The notes: a model not told the origin generated them from the letters alone. Counted from the stretch's first letter, positions 24,496 to 37,918 are shown. The stretch: 64,000 bases of DNA from Mermis nigrescens (GCA_036768485.1 JAVLUZ010000697.1:62001-126000), one strand, 5' to 3'. Made by a program: numbers and translations.

Positions 24496-25271
24496 ACTGG
24501 CAATTTTGACTTTGATCGCAATTTTCGGAAAAAAATTCCTCCAATGGATTTCCTATAGCAGTGGCTAAAGAGGAGGTCAAGTGCTCATCAATTAAGTCAA
24601 TGTACAAAGAGGCTGTATATTTTGGGCAAGAAGGAACAAAAACTAAATCACCAACACCTTGAGTGCCAAATGAACCCCAGATCATCATGTCACCTCCTCC
24701 AACGTGTTTGACACTGCTGACAATACAGTCAACGTTAGACTTTTTGCCTGAACATCTGCGGACAAAAACCCTCAATTTGGGAGTAAAATAATCGAATTTT
24801 GACTCATCAAAAAATAAAACTTTTGACCAGTCAAGAAATGTACAATGTGCAACAGTTCAAGTATAATTAAGACGCTTCTTTCTATTAATTTTGCTCACAA
24901 AAGGCTTTTTTACGGCAATTCTAGCAAAAAGTCCAATACGGCAGAGGTGCCAGCTAATTGTCTGCCTTGACACACATGGTCCACCACCAATAGAAAATTC
25001 AGCTTGCATGTAAGAAACAGTCAATTGTCTATTTTTCAAGGAAGCTCGCTTTAAATTGCTTAAATCTCAAGTGGACAATTTGGAGGGTCACCCGGACCAA
25101 GGAAGATCAGTAAACGCATCAAAAATATCATGTTTCAAAAGTGCATTTTGAACGGCATGCTGACTTATATTTAGATGTCCTGCAATTACTATTTGCAATA
25201 GTTTGGCATCGTTTAACATAGAGACAATTTTCAATCAAATGACTGGCAAAAAAGACTGAGATTTGCCCATG
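24496..25271 (-). pseudogene. Tc1/mariner transposase pseudogene, C-terminus lost
   Basis: On the minus strand the start lies near 25,271. Decayed helix-turn-helix segments are followed by a clear block at 25,039-24,857 (SRQTISWHLCRIGLFARIAVKKP), which is the second DNA-binding helix of Tc1-type transposases. VLFFDESKFDYF (about 24,800) gives the first catalytic Asp. MMIWGSFGTQGVGDLVF and the tyrosine-containing YIDLIDEHL follow to 24,496. The second catalytic Asp and the final acidic residue lie beyond the break and are absent. Tc1/mariner enzymes cut and paste into TA sites. Several stops and frameshifts upstream make this a fossil of roughly two thirds of the usual 340 residues. Confidence 0.85.
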
Positions 25272-25404
25272 ATAAGTCAACAGGCAGTGAACAGAATTGA
25301 AGACAACTGAAGTTTTTGGAATCAGCGGAAAAAAATGACTTAGAAAATTTTGTAATGTGAAAGTCAGTTCATTTTAACTTTAAACCTAAAAGCGCACTTG
25401 TGAC

Positions 25405-25494
25405 TCGGTTAAGACCATTTTTTGACTTTTAAAATTTTTTAATCCCCTCCAGAAATTTTTTCACCCCCCAGAATTTTGGTGCTGCCCACCTATG
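25405..25494 (-). mobile_element. Family-1 MITE end fragment
   Basis: Only the CAGAATTTTGGTGCTGCCCACCTATG side remains. It joins directly to the piggyBac-derived coding fragment. Confidence 0.75.
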
Positions 25495-25905
25495 GTTACA
25501 ACCTCACTGTCATCAATGGCTGGCTAATGTACAGGAAGCACTGTGAACAGTCTAAGATCAGTGCCAAAAACGTTCTTATGCTAGTCAATTTTCAAGTTAA
25601 AGTTGTGGATGGTCTGCTACATGCAGCTCCGCTTGTTTGCCAGAGAGGTTGCCCCTCATTAACCTCTGATGGGACACCCCCCACAAAGCGAGATCAAAAA
25701 CCTGATCACATCAATTTCTCAAAACACTGTTCAATTTGATAATATTGGACACTGGCCCAAGTACAGTGAAGACCAAAGGCGTTGATGTTTCTGCTTCAGA
25801 AATGTAGCTCAAAAGCCTGGTCACACTTACATAAAATGCTCAAAATGTGACCTGTGCCTCTGCTAGATCAACGATCAAAACTGTTCCCCAGATTTTCATA
25901 ATGTG
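25495..25905 (+). pseudogene. piggyBac transposase C-terminal fragment
   Basis: From 25,495 the plus strand reads INGWLMYRKHCEQ, the helix following the catalytic core in piggyBac-like (PGBD) transposases. After a frameshift comes IGHWPKYSEDQRR (about 25,740-25,780), then the cysteine-rich finger TYIKCSKCDLCLC ... NC..DFHN (about 25,830-25,900). That order (WL-YR, HWP, C-x2-C-x2-C-x-C, N-C, D-F-H) is characteristic of the family's C-terminal DNA-binding finger. The catalytic domain is missing; the left edge is a family-1 MITE fragment. One frameshift and a stop inside the finger show it is dead. Confidence 0.8.
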
Positions 25906-28280
25906 TCATGATTTTTTGTTTACTTTTACTTGTATGTGTACTGCAATGAAAAATTTCTCTGCAGAGATTATAGACATTCTATCTTCCCATTGATGTTCTG
26001 GATCATCAAATCACCCCCAAGTCACCAATCATGCTAGAATGACATGCACACTTACATTATGCTTATAATGTGTTTGAGAAGTGAGAAAAATGAGCTAAAT
26101 TTTTTATACAAACGAATTTTATAATTTGGGAAAGAAAGGGTTAATCAGCATAATTGAAGATTTCATGTGTATCATTGTTTTTAAGAATTATAAAATCATA
26201 CATAAATATGAAACTCAAACTTTAGTTAAGTGGGTAAAAAATGATAAGAAAGTCAAAGTCACTTTTGATTCTTATGTTCTTAAAACTTGCACTTAAAACT
26301 TGTTATTATTCATAGACTATTTCTAATAATTTTACGTGTTATAATTACATCTGATGGCATAGTAAACTTAGGCAAAATATTTGGAGCATATTTTTATAAA
26401 GTTCCTAGGAATATTATAATGTGAGTCACAATCCTACAATGCATTTGACTGCTTAGACAGAAAATAAGCTCTCAGCCTTTTTGGACTTTTGCAAACAAAA
26501 TTGCAATGTAGTTGTTATCCAGCAATTCAAACCAGGATTAAACATTTACATTGTATGAAATACAGCAACGAAGGACAAATGCAAGTGTGCACTGACTCAT
26601 TTGACTTTTTGGCTGGGGCAAATCTTTTGTATGTAGACTGCACCTCACTTTTGCTTGCATGACTTCTTTATTGCAAATCTGTGCTCTTATAACAAACATT
26701 CTTGCTCAAAAAGGTTATGTGCTTTTCTTCTTTTGCTAATAGTAAATAATTTTGTAAAAATTAAGCAATATTGTTGTAAACTTTGCACACCCTTTCGTGA
26801 ACATTTGAAAGGCATTGTGTGGGCAAGCATTTTCAAAGGCTTTTGATATATAATAATTAAGTTCACAAAAGTTGAAAATTTTCTATTTGCTAAATTTTGT
26901 ATGAGCTTACAATTTATCTATTATGAATATAAAGCAATGTAAATAACATTATTGTATATTGTTAAAGGCAGCCAGGCACTAAAAATAGGACACCATTTTT
27001 TGGTATGCTATGTTATTGTCATTTAGTTTAGCTTATAGAAATGATTGGATCACAATAAGAAATTTGTTGTGCTCTTCACAATGTGTAAATGCATGAAAAA
27101 CAAATAAAATTAAAAGCAAGTGAAGGATAAATATAAAAGATGTTCCTACTTATGTAATTGTATGTATTGCTTGACTGAAAAGTTGATATAAATAAAGAAA
27201 AGTATCAAAAATTAGGAAAAATTGTAAATTTCAACATCCTATGCAGTTGTCAAAATCTCTCAAGTACATCATGCTTAGCATTCAGAAGCATTGTTTATTA
27301 TTTCAATAAAATTTTTAAATTTTAGAATTTTTAAATAAGTTGTTAGAATTCTTTATATTTAATGCAGATTAATATAAAAGAAGAAATTGCACAATAAATC
27401 TTATAATTATTTTAAGTGTAACATGAAACATTTTTCAGTTTAGAATGCCAGAAACAAGAATACATTCAATGCTATAGTCCAAAATATATCATTAGAAAGA
27501 ACATTCAATCTTCTGTCTATTTACAGAAAAAAATTATAACTATCCTGAAGCAGTAAAAAATTATAAATCTTTATTTGTAAAAAGCGCATTTCTTTCATTA
27601 CAGTAAATAAAATGGCAGACATATTAAACTTTTTCTACTCATCCAAATCAAAGGAAGCCCGTTCTCTGCTCTTTTTAAAATGCACTTAATTGTTGAGTTA
27701 TGTAAAGTATCAGACAGCTACAGCTTAAAGCATTGTTTTTCCAACATAGCTGCCCTCTGACCCAAATTTGTATTGAGCAAACCAGGTGAATGAGCAAATC
27801 TAGCTTAATTGCTTTTAGTGCACAGAAAGCCCATCTAAAGACACAACTATTTTGCTACTATTGGGCTTCTCACCTACAATACAGGGCAAATTAATGCCTG
27901 AGCCTATTTTTGCTTTTTTTAGAGGTGACAAGTAAGAGTAAAAAAAATTTCAATTTTTCTTGACAAAATAGTTACACCCCAAAATTTTCTATCTAAAAGA
28001 CTTTCTTTTTTCTCAATTGAGCAAGGGTTCCTGTCATTTGCTCAACAAACCGAAAAAGTATGAAACACTTTTTTGAGTGATTATCATTCGCTTTGCCTTC
28101 ATAGGCTTACACTAAGCTCATTACTGTAGCATTGGACCTGAAAGTACATTCCGCTGAAAGCACTTTGATTGCTGATTCCGAAATGCACATTATCATGTTG
28201 TATTATTGTTTAAATCAATTATAGTGGGCCATCAAATGCTAATTTTCCCATTTATAATGAAAACAATGTGATCCCAATAG
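25906..28280. other. AT-rich, no gene recognised
   Basis: Only short ORFs, the longest 63 codons at 26,655-26,846. No repeat family from elsewhere in the window is obvious here. Confidence 0.55.
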
Positions 28281-28289
28281 CCATCAGAA

Positions 28290-29430
28290 TCTAGTGTTTT
28301 GAAATCATTATATTTATTTCACCACAAGTCAACAAAATGCACTAATGCATTTGTGTAACACAGCTCAAGCATATGACACAACATTTTATCAGCTAAATTA
28401 CATATATGAATTCCGCTGGATTGCTTTGGAGCACTAAGCACTATCAAAAGTTTTTGCGAATTGAAAAAAGCATTGTTACCAACTCAGATGATATTTGAAA
28501 TGATTATAGTACTTTTGACAGAGACACCAAAAGCTGTGCTGAAGAACTTATGTCTAACATCTAAAATTCACAGTTTCTAACTACAGTCATTTTCCTCATT
28601 GATGCTTAAGAGCAAATCGAGATGTCTTCCAAAAGATTTTAAGAAAGTCTTGATTATTCAGTTGGAAAAAAGCAGAACAGAAAGCTTGTATGCATTCTGT
28701 TGAATCCATGGAAAATCAAGATGGACCAGTTATGAAAAGCTTCCTTCTGGTGCCTAAGTGCTTCAAATACGAAGATTTTGGAACATGCAATGGAAAAGAC
28801 CTGAATAATCCAAGCATTTGTATGAAGTATAAGTAAACTGTTCTTAAAATTGGGAAACATTTGAAACTTTTTCCTATCATTGTCAAATTATGTGTGAAAT
28901 TTAATGATATTGTCACAGATCACAGAAAAACTCTGCTCATATTTCCCAAAAGGTACTTTGAAAATCTTTTATACTCTAGATTTTTCAAATATTACTGTTG
29001 ATAAGTGTTTAGCATAACACTATGGTCATGATGAGATATTCAAATTTGGCACTATGTTTAGCCATTTGAATATATTGAACACTGTAAAGAATGGTTGGAA
29101 CTGATCTTTGCACTAGCAGACATGTCTCAGAAAGTATATGAATTGAAGTCACTTGATAATGTGGTAATTTTTCCCTAGTGCGCTTCTCACTCAAAATTTC
29201 CTACCCTGGATCAACAGAAACAATATTTTTTGTGGAGGCTTCATCAAACATACCAATTTGTTCTACAAATGCTGAGTGAATTCTCCATCACAACTATATA
29301 AGAACCAACCTGCACTCGAGTTTGGCACACAACACATTGACGGACATCATGTGCATCAAGCTCAATGGACCAACAATTCAGAAATTTGATGCAAGGAAGT
29401 ATACAATCAATTGGATAAAAGAAGGTAGAA
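28290..29430 (+). pseudogene. hAT transposase relic with C-terminal dimerisation domain
   Basis: The best segment is 29,245-29,430 on the plus strand. IPICSTNAE is followed by NYIRTNLHSSLAHNTLTDIM and IKLNGPTIQKFDARKYTINW, matching the order of the hAT C-terminal dimerisation region in the KIAA1586/ZMYM-like branch. Upstream (28,350-28,920) weak coding-like frames, including a KSRWTS segment near 28,715, may belong to the same gene but are much decayed. A stop falls right after STNAE. hAT enzymes make 8-bp target duplications, so an element of this class could once have mobilised the MITEs here, but no matching ends are seen. Confidence 0.5.
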
Positions 29431-29944
29431 TAATATTCTATAAAGCATAGATTTGAGAGTTATCCTCAAATTTTGGTGTGAATAAAAATAAATTATAAAA
29501 TTTTCATAAGACACTGTTTTCCTCATGTCCCTGCATTGCTCAAGAGTTTTTTGCAAATGCCTTTTATTTAGTCCTGGAAGTTTGCCATCTATGTTGGCTG
29601 TCATTGAATGGGTTATTTAGTCAATTTTGTTCCAAAAGACCTATTTCTGCACACCATCAAAAAATTTCAAGTAGATAAACACATCTCTGTAGGCACATGT
29701 CACATTTGATATTAAATATATTATATACTTGTACTCTTAGGTAACTTTAGAAGTGATGACACTAGAAAACAGGGCAAGCAATGAAGCCCTGATGATGACA
29801 GCAATATAATAAGAAACAAATATTTGGATGAAAGCAAGCTTTTTGAAAGGTGATCCCAAATATGCATACTAATCATTCTATAAATGGAGTAATAATAGCT
29901 GGACACACTGCTTTCATTAATTCGATACAATAGAAACAGTCATT
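29431..29944. other. No feature seen
   Basis: AT-rich, short ORFs only. Confidence 0.5.
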
Positions 29945-30573
29945 TTACACACTTGATAGAAACAGTCTGAAAATATTTTTACACAGATGAAAAGCATTTT
30001 TTAGCAAATTATTTGAAGAGATAAGTAGTTGGGAAATAGTTTGGGGATATGGTTCAGATTCAATAATTTCTATGTAACCAGTCTTCTTGCAGTTAGGATC
30101 ACTTGCCATTACTTTTGGAGGTGACTCAACATTAATCATTCTAGCCTGAAGATCAATACATTTTGCAAGATGTTGGTACATGTCATGTTGCAGGACAATT
30201 TACATCTCAAATTTTATTGTTTTATTTTAAGCCATACAACATATTAATTCTGTACAAGATGCCGTTAGTATGCTGCCTGCCATGATTTCATTAGATATTA
30301 ATGTTTATCATTTTCTTTGCATATATGAGTATTACAGTTGTTTGTGCTAGTTGATAATACTTTTAACCTGCCGAGTTTTAGTTTTACTGATTGATTGTGA
30401 AAATTATCATGTACACATTCATTTATATAGCAGCATGAAGTCACTGACATACATGTGCAGTGCCAGAATTTATGGGATACAGGGTATAGAAGGGAAATTC
30501 TGCAGCCAAAAATTGTAAAATAGTATATTTAGCAATTTTTAGGACTATCCATCATTATTTGCTTTCCAGGATG

Positions 30574-30715
30574 CTTGGTTGGTTGGTCCTTTTAGTTGAC
30601 GGCTTAAGTGGTTGCTTGATTGGCAATTTAGTTGATTGGTTAGTCACTTGGTTGGTTGGTTGGCCATTTAGTTGGTTGGTTGGTTAATTGCTTAATTGGT
30701 AGGTTATTTCTTTGT
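30574..30715. repeat. (TTGG)-rich degenerate simple repeat
   Basis: Irregular TTGGTTGGT and GGTTAG-type units with several runs of TTGGTTGGTTGG. Not telomeric. Confidence 0.8.
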
Positions 30716-30721
30716 TTTTTC

Positions 30722-30880
30722 TGCATTATTTTATTGCCAATGGATAGTGCTTGATGAGAAACGTTGAAAAATGGCGTTTTTAATGCATGACCATCAACAT
30801 TTTGAAGGTCATTTTTGAGCTTTGAGAAAAATCTTGCTCATTTCCCGCTCCTCCGAGAGCTTTGGTGCTGCCCACCTATG
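30722..30880 (-). mobile_element. Family-1 MITE, one end only
   Basis: Begins inside the element (TTGCCAATGGATAGTGCTTG) and ends GCTGCCCACCTATG. Confidence 0.8.
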
Positions 30881-31829
30881 GTGGATACCTTGATCCCCCT
30901 ATGCCCACTTGTGACTAGGACTTCCACCTAAAATTTCAAGCCTATATGTATAAGATATATGCTGACAAAAACCGCAAAACTAATTTCTGAAGTAAGAAAG
31001 TACTCTATTTTTCACTGATTTTTGAAGCATTTTTTATGCACACAAGTGAACAGCCACATATTGCTCTTTGTTCCATGTTGAAATAAAGATTTCAACAACC
31101 CTTGTGGATAGAAGAAAACTTTTACATAAGAAAAATTCTCAAGCATACACACTAAATTCATTGTATCTGGCCTTTTGCTGATTATACACCAGCAATCTAA
31201 TGAATACGCTAAACATTCCCTTGGCACTGTTTGAATCACACAGAAGAAACAAGTTACAGTTGTCAGAAGCAGTCAAGGATGTTGCAACATGATCAGAGAA
31301 ACCATAATCATCAGAGATATCATTTATCCATTCTTTTTCATCCTTATTGAAATGGAATTCTTCTTGCAATAATTAAATTAGGCCAGCATTTGAGAAAGTG
31401 ATTTAGATTAATTTCTAAAGACAAATAACATCTTCATGTGGATCCTGCTATCTAAATTGACATTGGGAATATTCCCAGCACAGAGCAGATGATAACTAAG
31501 CTCTGCCAATTTTCCGCAAAGGATTTCTCTAAAGAAGGGCAACAAGCCTCCTAATACCCAGGATTCATCCTCACTAATTAAAATTGGGTGAGCAAACATT
31601 TTTGAGAGACTTAAATAAAACTTATGGCAGCAAAGATAAGCATTGTATTTAGGAATGTGATGATCCGGGCTCCCTAAATGATGAAAATATCCCAAATCAG
31701 CTTAATAAAATAATTAATTGAATCATTATTCTTCAGCACAATAGAAAAGGCTGAGAATATTTAAAGATCTGTAGAATATCCCTTTAGCAGATTTTGTTCT
31801 GCGCATAAAAAATATTGTTTGCTTGAATA

Positions 31830-32215
31830 TGAAATATTACCTTACATTATTTCAACAGATCAAAGTTTTTCAGCATTAACTTTAAGCAAATATCAAGTGT
31901 AAGGAACACTAACGCTCAGATTTGGAAGTAAAATAAATTTGTAGTATGAACTACATTTTAACAACAAATGATTAGTGCAAACTTCACACAACTACTAGGT
32001 GTAGAAAAAACTAACAGTCCGATTCTCAATTCTGATTTTACGTAGAACAGTTTGAAAAAATTAAGCTTCCGCAAGGCTCTAGAACAAGAGTTAATAAGCA
32101 GTGTAAACTTTACACAACCACAGAGTTTAAGGAAAATTTCAGTCGGGTTTGTCTCCACAATGGCCCAAGGACAAATAAATATCAGATGTGTAAACGTAGA
32201 CTCAAGCTACATTCA
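31830..32215 (-). repeat. X-family fragment (reverse orientation)
   Basis: Reverse complement of about 63,200-63,620, and similar to 45,955-46,160. It contains the core GTGTAAACTTTACAC at 32,101-32,115. The 124-codon ORF across it is not a gene. Confidence 0.85.
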
Positions 32216-32644
32216 CTTTGCTTACTTAAGCCACATCTCATGCTTATGCGCTCACACGGGGGTTGCCCTTTTTGAGGAGGTCAATCACCAGCCGGCAATT
32301 TGGGGTTTTAAGCAACCCGGCCCATTCAAGGTAGCCCGGCCCTCTACACACGCACCTAGTGAAACTTACTTACTTAACCCCCTTAAGATTAAGTACCTAA
32401 TTAGAGTAAGTTCCCCGGAAAACTAATTGAGGGCTCAAAAAGATTATTATTTAACTTGTTTTGGACCACATTCTGTGTGCTTGAAAATATTAAGGTAGCA
32501 CAAGGACAGAATTCAACAGCACGAAAATTCAACCGAGCCCAGCATTGTGAATTAAATAATAATTTTTACAATATCAATATTTTTTGGACAAAAAAATTAT
32601 CAAGCAAATAAAAAGCGACAGCATGGAGGATACATGCTGCCGAC

Positions 32645-32925
32645 TATAGGTGGGCAGCACCAAAATTCTGGGAGGGGGTGAAAAAATTTCTGATGGGGTG
32701 AAAAAATTTTTAAAGGTCAAAAAATGGTCTTAAAAGTGGTCGTATGGCAAAAAAAACACCATTTTTCGACGTTTTTCATCAAGCTCTATCCAATGGCATC
32801 AAAAAATTGCTAAAAAAGCAAAAAAAAATTTTCTGGGGGTATTTTGATTATTTTGATTTCTGGGGGGTATTTCAACTTCTGGGTAGTGCATACCCCCCCC
32901 CCAAAACCCCCCACGCCCATATGTG
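32645..32925 (+). mobile_element. Family-1 MITE with 8-bp duplication
   Basis: Flanked by CTGCCGAC at 32,637-32,644 and 32,926-32,933; ends are TATAGGTGGGC and GCCCATATGTG. Confidence 0.9.
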
Positions 32926-32933
32926 CTGCCGAC

Positions 32934-35825
32934 CATCATATTACAATAATCGGATAAAATCAAACAAAGTAATTTAACAAGGGCACAAAGCCCTGCCAAG
33001 GGCATACAACTGATGCCAATAGGCACAAATACAAATGATTAAGAACAAAGCATATGGCAAAAAGAAGTGTGCACACTATGCAGGAAAGCAAACAGACGAA
33101 TTCTGCAGCCTAGCAGATAAAAAGGCACGTACGGAGTCTGCTCACGTATAGCAACAAAAAGAAAAAAGATACACTCAGCGCAGAAGCTGTGCGGAGAAGC
33201 TCAGGCTAAAAAACTAATTGTGAAATGTAAAATCTTAAAGTACCGTCAAAACTGTGCTTGCACGCAGTTTTAACTGATGCAGAAAAAGAGGCGTAACAAC
33301 ACAAACCATTAGATATGAAAAGGATCTATGAATACGACAATAGGCCTATGGGCAAAAGCTTACGGTAAAGGTATGTACAAACGAGACAGGCACAAATATG
33401 AGCAGGCCTGTAGGGAGGGGGGTAGGGGGCATTCCCCCCACCAAAACACAAAATTTTTTTAAAAACACCAAAGGGGGAGTAAGGGGAAAAAGTAGAATTA
33501 TGGGCAATAGTCATTATTTCTTAAAAATCACAAATTTTATTACAGGATATGACATGTCTGATTAGAACAGCCAAAGACCAACCTCACAAGGCCCATCCAT
33601 CTATCATTTCTTGTACAAACTTCATCTAATAGTATGTGCGCTAGATTTGTCCTTTTCCTGTTGGTATTTCAGGACGCCGTTTTTGGGAGAAAAACACGTC
33701 ACTAATGCGATTTCTTTTTCCAGAACTATAATCATCAATATGAGGAAAATTACCACATTTCTCCCATCACAACCAAAGAGCACGTCAAGGAGAAGTTTCG
33801 TTGAATACGGATAACTCAACTGACATTACTATTCCACTACAGCAACAATCGTCGGCAGATTGAGCAAATGTGAGTTTTGGTGAAATTGTTGGAAAAATCC
33901 GAACCAAAGACGTATGCAAGGGGTTCAAGAGGGTCATGCCCTCAGACGAGTAATCATGCTTCTTATTTTTGCTGAAATTCTTCCAAGAGCGTAAAGAGGG
34001 TCTGGCTCCTTCCAGCGAAAAATCTTGCATACGCTCTATATTTGGAGTCAATTAAGAATATTTCTAGGTTGTATTTTGTAGCAAAAATTCAAATCTAATT
34101 CACTAGATATGTTGTTTCAGATTTCCAAATCTAGGCATAGAAGATAGCATTTCTATGTAGAAATTTTCAACTGCATTTTTATAGTATCAGTGTTCAGCAT
34201 GGCTTTGTATTTATGTCAATTTCAGCAGCCAATTGTCGTCAATAGCGAACAATGAAGACGTGGAGTGTACACAAGGCGGTTGGCCAGAGGCATACTCAAA
34301 ACCAGTGCCTCTTCCCGCGAGCCTCAGCCTCCTATGTTGAAGTATGATACCAGTTACTTGTACATGAACAAAAAGCCAATGACACCCATATGCCTATATG
34401 TGCAGCCATCATGATTCAGATAATTCGGATCAAATCAAACAAAGTAATTTAACAAGGGCACGAATACCCTGAAAGCATACAACTGATGCCAATTGGCACA
34501 ATGCAAATGATTAAGAGACAAACATATGGCAAAAAATTGTACACTGTCAGGAAAGCAAACAGACGAGTTCTGCAGCCAAGCAGATAAAAAGGCATCACTG
34601 GAGTCGCTCACGTATGGCAACAAAAAGAAAAAAGATACGCTCAGCGCAGAAGCTGGCAGGAGAGGCTCTCAGGCTCAAAAACTAACGGAAATGTAAAATC
34701 TTAGGCTACCGTCAGACTGTGCTTGCAGCAGTTTTAAGCAGATGCGAGAAGAAGAGGCGAACTAACACAATGACATAGATGAAAGGGATCTATGAGATAG
34801 ACAATACTGGCCTCTGGGCAAAAGCTTCGGTAGGTCATTACAAACGAGACAGGCACAATGTGTGTATGACCTCTTAGGAGAGTGCAGAGGACGCCTCCAC
34901 CAAACCAAATTTTTTCTTTTAAACTAAAGAGGGAGATGGGAAAAATAAAGATTTTGGACAATGTGATTTAGTTCTTCAAAAATCACAGATTTTATTACAG
35001 GATTATGATGTGTCTAGTTGAAGCAACCAAAGACCAACCTCTTTAAGCTATCCATCGATATTTCTTGTACAAACTATCTAATGTGTTGCATTTTCAGTTT
35101 GTCTTTTTTCCTGTGGTCTTTCAGGACGTGTATTTTGGAGAAAACACTCACTCTGTTGCTTGTTTTCAGAACTTATAATCTATTAATATGAAGAAAATTA
35201 CTAATTTCTTCCAGTCACAACTACAAAGGCTTGCGTCAAGGGAAATTTCATCAAATACCTGGATAACTCGACTGACATTACTGTTCTGCCACTTGCAAAA
35301 TCGTCGGCAGTTGAGCAAATGTGAGTTTGGTGAGAGTATGGAAGAATCCGAACCAAAGGCGTACGCAGGAGGTTAAGAGGGTCATGCCCTCAGACAGTAA
35401 TCATGTTTCTTATTTTTGCTGAATTTCTTCCAAGAGCGTAAAGAGGTCTGAACTCCTTCCAGCAAAAGTCTTGCATATGCTTATGTTGAGTTAATTAAGA
35501 TTTTTGCTAGTTTATTTTGTAGCAAAAATTCAAATCTATCCACTAGATATGTTGTTTCAGATTTCCAAATCTAGGCGCAGAAGATAGCATTTCTGTGAAA
35601 ATTTTCAACTGCATTTTATCGTATCAGTGTTCAGCATGGCTTTGTGTTTATATCAATTTCAGCAATCAATTGTCAACTAGCACAATGAGAACGTAGAGTC
35701 ATACACAAGGTGGTTGGGCTGAGGCATACTAAATTATTGCCTCACTCCTGCGAGCCTCACGCCGCCTCCCATGTCGAGTATGATATAGTTAGCTTGCAGT
35801 GAACAAAAACTGACCAATGACAAAA
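32934..35825 (+). repeat. Tandem duplication, two units of about 1.45 kb
   Basis: 32,934-34,385 and 34,395-35,825 are the same sequence head to tail with many small indels. Shared landmarks include AAATCAAACAAAGTAATTTA, CAGACGA(A/G)TTCTGCAGCC, TTTATTACAGGATATGA and AGCGTAAAGAGG. Weak coding-like phrases lie in both (for example STDITVLPLAKSSAVEQM at about 35,270-35,325), too decayed to assign; a transposase fragment is possible. The left unit begins at the right flank of the MITE. Confidence 0.85.
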
Positions 35826-37480
35826 AGTTCAATTTCCATTCAAACATTTATCAAGCCATAGCAGGTTACAAGTTTACCGGTCTTGCAGGCTGAACGTGAT
35901 CCAAAAAGTTTATCCAAGTTGGCTCAACAGGACAAATTAGTATGGCTGAGTTCCTTCGTCGGATTCATTGGTTTTGTCAAAGCGTGCGTCCTATTTGAGC
36001 TAGCAGTTAGGAGAGACCGAGCAGTCAATGCGTTGGCCATTTGTTCAGGGCCATATCGTCTGTTTTAGAACTTCCTGGTAATTAATCTCTAAATGTTTGC
36101 TATGAATCACTTGCAGTGGTGGTGGTGAGTATAGCAGCACTGATGTTGCAGCTAGATCAAAGTTAAAGACCGAATATGCATGTTGCGCACACATTCTCTG
36201 AGTGAGGAGGCGGTACACGTACCACGCCTCAGGGTGTAGCTTAACCAGATAGTGGGGAATAAAAAACAGAAAATGTTAAAATTTTGGGCGCTAAAAATTG
36301 GTATAAAGTCTTTGACTCGGAAGAAATCATTTGTCTTTTTTGCTGACGTAAGTAATTTTAAAATCTTAAGCAACCTTGGTGATAGGAGATTAAAGTAAGC
36401 AGGCACCTTCTATTCAAAAATTTTGGACTTTGTTAAACAGTAATATATTTTATGATTGAAATTTATCCCTTTTCCTTTCTTCCTATGGTTACTTTATTGC
36501 ATTTTAATTAATCTTCTAGCACTGAATACGCCTTTACACTAGCATTCCTGAATATGACGACCTCTTATAACGCTGTTTACTATACATTGCTATATTTATT
36601 AGCATGAATAAATGTCATCACTGTTATGGATAAATAGCCTATTTAAATATGATTTTATTCAGGAAAATTGGAAGAATCGCAGCATGTCAGCGTACCACAA
36701 ATTCTGCGTTGAGGCCTGCAAATGCTTTGTTCAAATTACTCAAAAGGTACTATGAATGGTTCCCCAAGGTCGAAAGTTCAGGGGGTGAAATCCCAAAATT
36801 GTGGACACTAACTTTGGAGTTAATCCCATTCTGACTAGTTTCGTCACTCTTGTAAGTAAAAAATATAAGAATTCATCAAAAATTTTGACTTTTCAGATCA
36901 TTTCAAGTTCATTCTAGGTGTTTTATGGGTAAACAAAACAGAAATGTATTCGCCAAAAAATTTTAATATCTTCGCTGCTTTTGTACTGAAAATCTATCAT
37001 GCGGAAAATGTTTGATGAGCTCAAAATCGGTCCGACAGTGATTCAAGTCTTGGCCTGAGGTGAGGAAATACCCCCTCTCACCCCCTATGGGAATGTGTAG
37101 TACTATGGTTTCATTAATGTATTTATAGATGATATAAAAAATGCTAATAAAAGATGGGGAGTGAAAATGTTATCTATTAGACAGAAGTAAAATTGGAGTG
37201 GTGAAAAGTGAACGGTTCAGAAATTTTGATTTTCCTTGTGTAGCAATGACACACGTTTGGAATGCACTCGCTTACAAGAATTTTATCGACTTTTTCAATA
37301 ATAATAGAAAGTTGACTTATGGAATTTTTCAACTTATCCCATGTTAAAAGCTTATTAATCTTCAAAGGACAAACATTATCCAAGCCTATGGATAAAACCT
37401 ATAAAAAGCGGTCAAAAAAATCGCCGAATGATGAGAAGTAAGTTTTCAATATATTTATAATTCACTTGGTAATCTACAAA
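35826..37480. other. No gene recognised
   Basis: ORFs of 60-84 codons only (35,883-36,068 plus; 36,152-36,406 minus), with no recognised motif. Confidence 0.5.
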
Positions 37481-37644
37481 GTATTATAATGAAAAGCTAA
37501 TTTTGCTGAAAATAGCTGGCCGTCCTATTTTGGGAGCGGGCCAACACCGGTTCTGGGGGACCAAGCCCAAAAAGGCTAAAAATAGCACAAAATAACGTTT
37601 AAAGTCATATTTTTCTGATTTTTCTGCAATTTGGGGGTCCGGAC

Positions 37645-37910
37645 CACACCTGGGCGTGGAGGGTTTGGGGGGTATGCACTCCCCAGAAATAAAAATACCC
37701 CCCTCCCCAGAAATCCAAAATACCTCCCTCAGAAATTCGATTTTTAAAAATTTTTTTCGTTTTTCTCGAATTTTTGATACCAATGGATGAGTGTTTGATG
37801 AGAAACGTCGAAAAATGGTGTTTTTATTGCCATACCTCCATTTTTAAGACCGTTTTTGACCTTCAAAAATCTTGCACACACCCCCTGAATTTTCTTGCTG
37901 CCCACATATG
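37645..37910 (-). mobile_element. Family-1 MITE, first half of a second inverted dimer
   Basis: Preceded by GTCCGGAC (37,637-37,644) and followed by the same palindrome (37,911-37,918). Ends are CACACCTGGGC and GCCCACATATG. Confidence 0.95.
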
Positions 37911-37918
37911 GTCCGGAC

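Larger units (their letters stand above)
29945..31695 (-). pseudogene. Minus-strand coding-like stretches, unrecognised
   Basis: Minus frames 31,695-31,408 (95 codons), 31,369-31,139, 31,239-31,012 and, beyond a repeat-filled gap, 30,181-29,945 have protein-like composition and follow one another with frame changes. Notable pieces are ISEDESWVLGGLLPFFRE, LFLLCDSNSAKGMFSVF and MINVESPPKVMASDPNCKK. I recognise no family. The 30.54-30.93 kb interval between them is repeat DNA, so two unrelated relics are possible. Confidence 0.3.

Noticed and set aside
30574..30715. Telomere-like repeat
   Set aside because: Units are TTGG-type and irregular, not TTAGG or TTAGGG.
33611..34051. ORFs in the tandem duplication
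   Set aside because: The same region in the second unit does not keep these frames.
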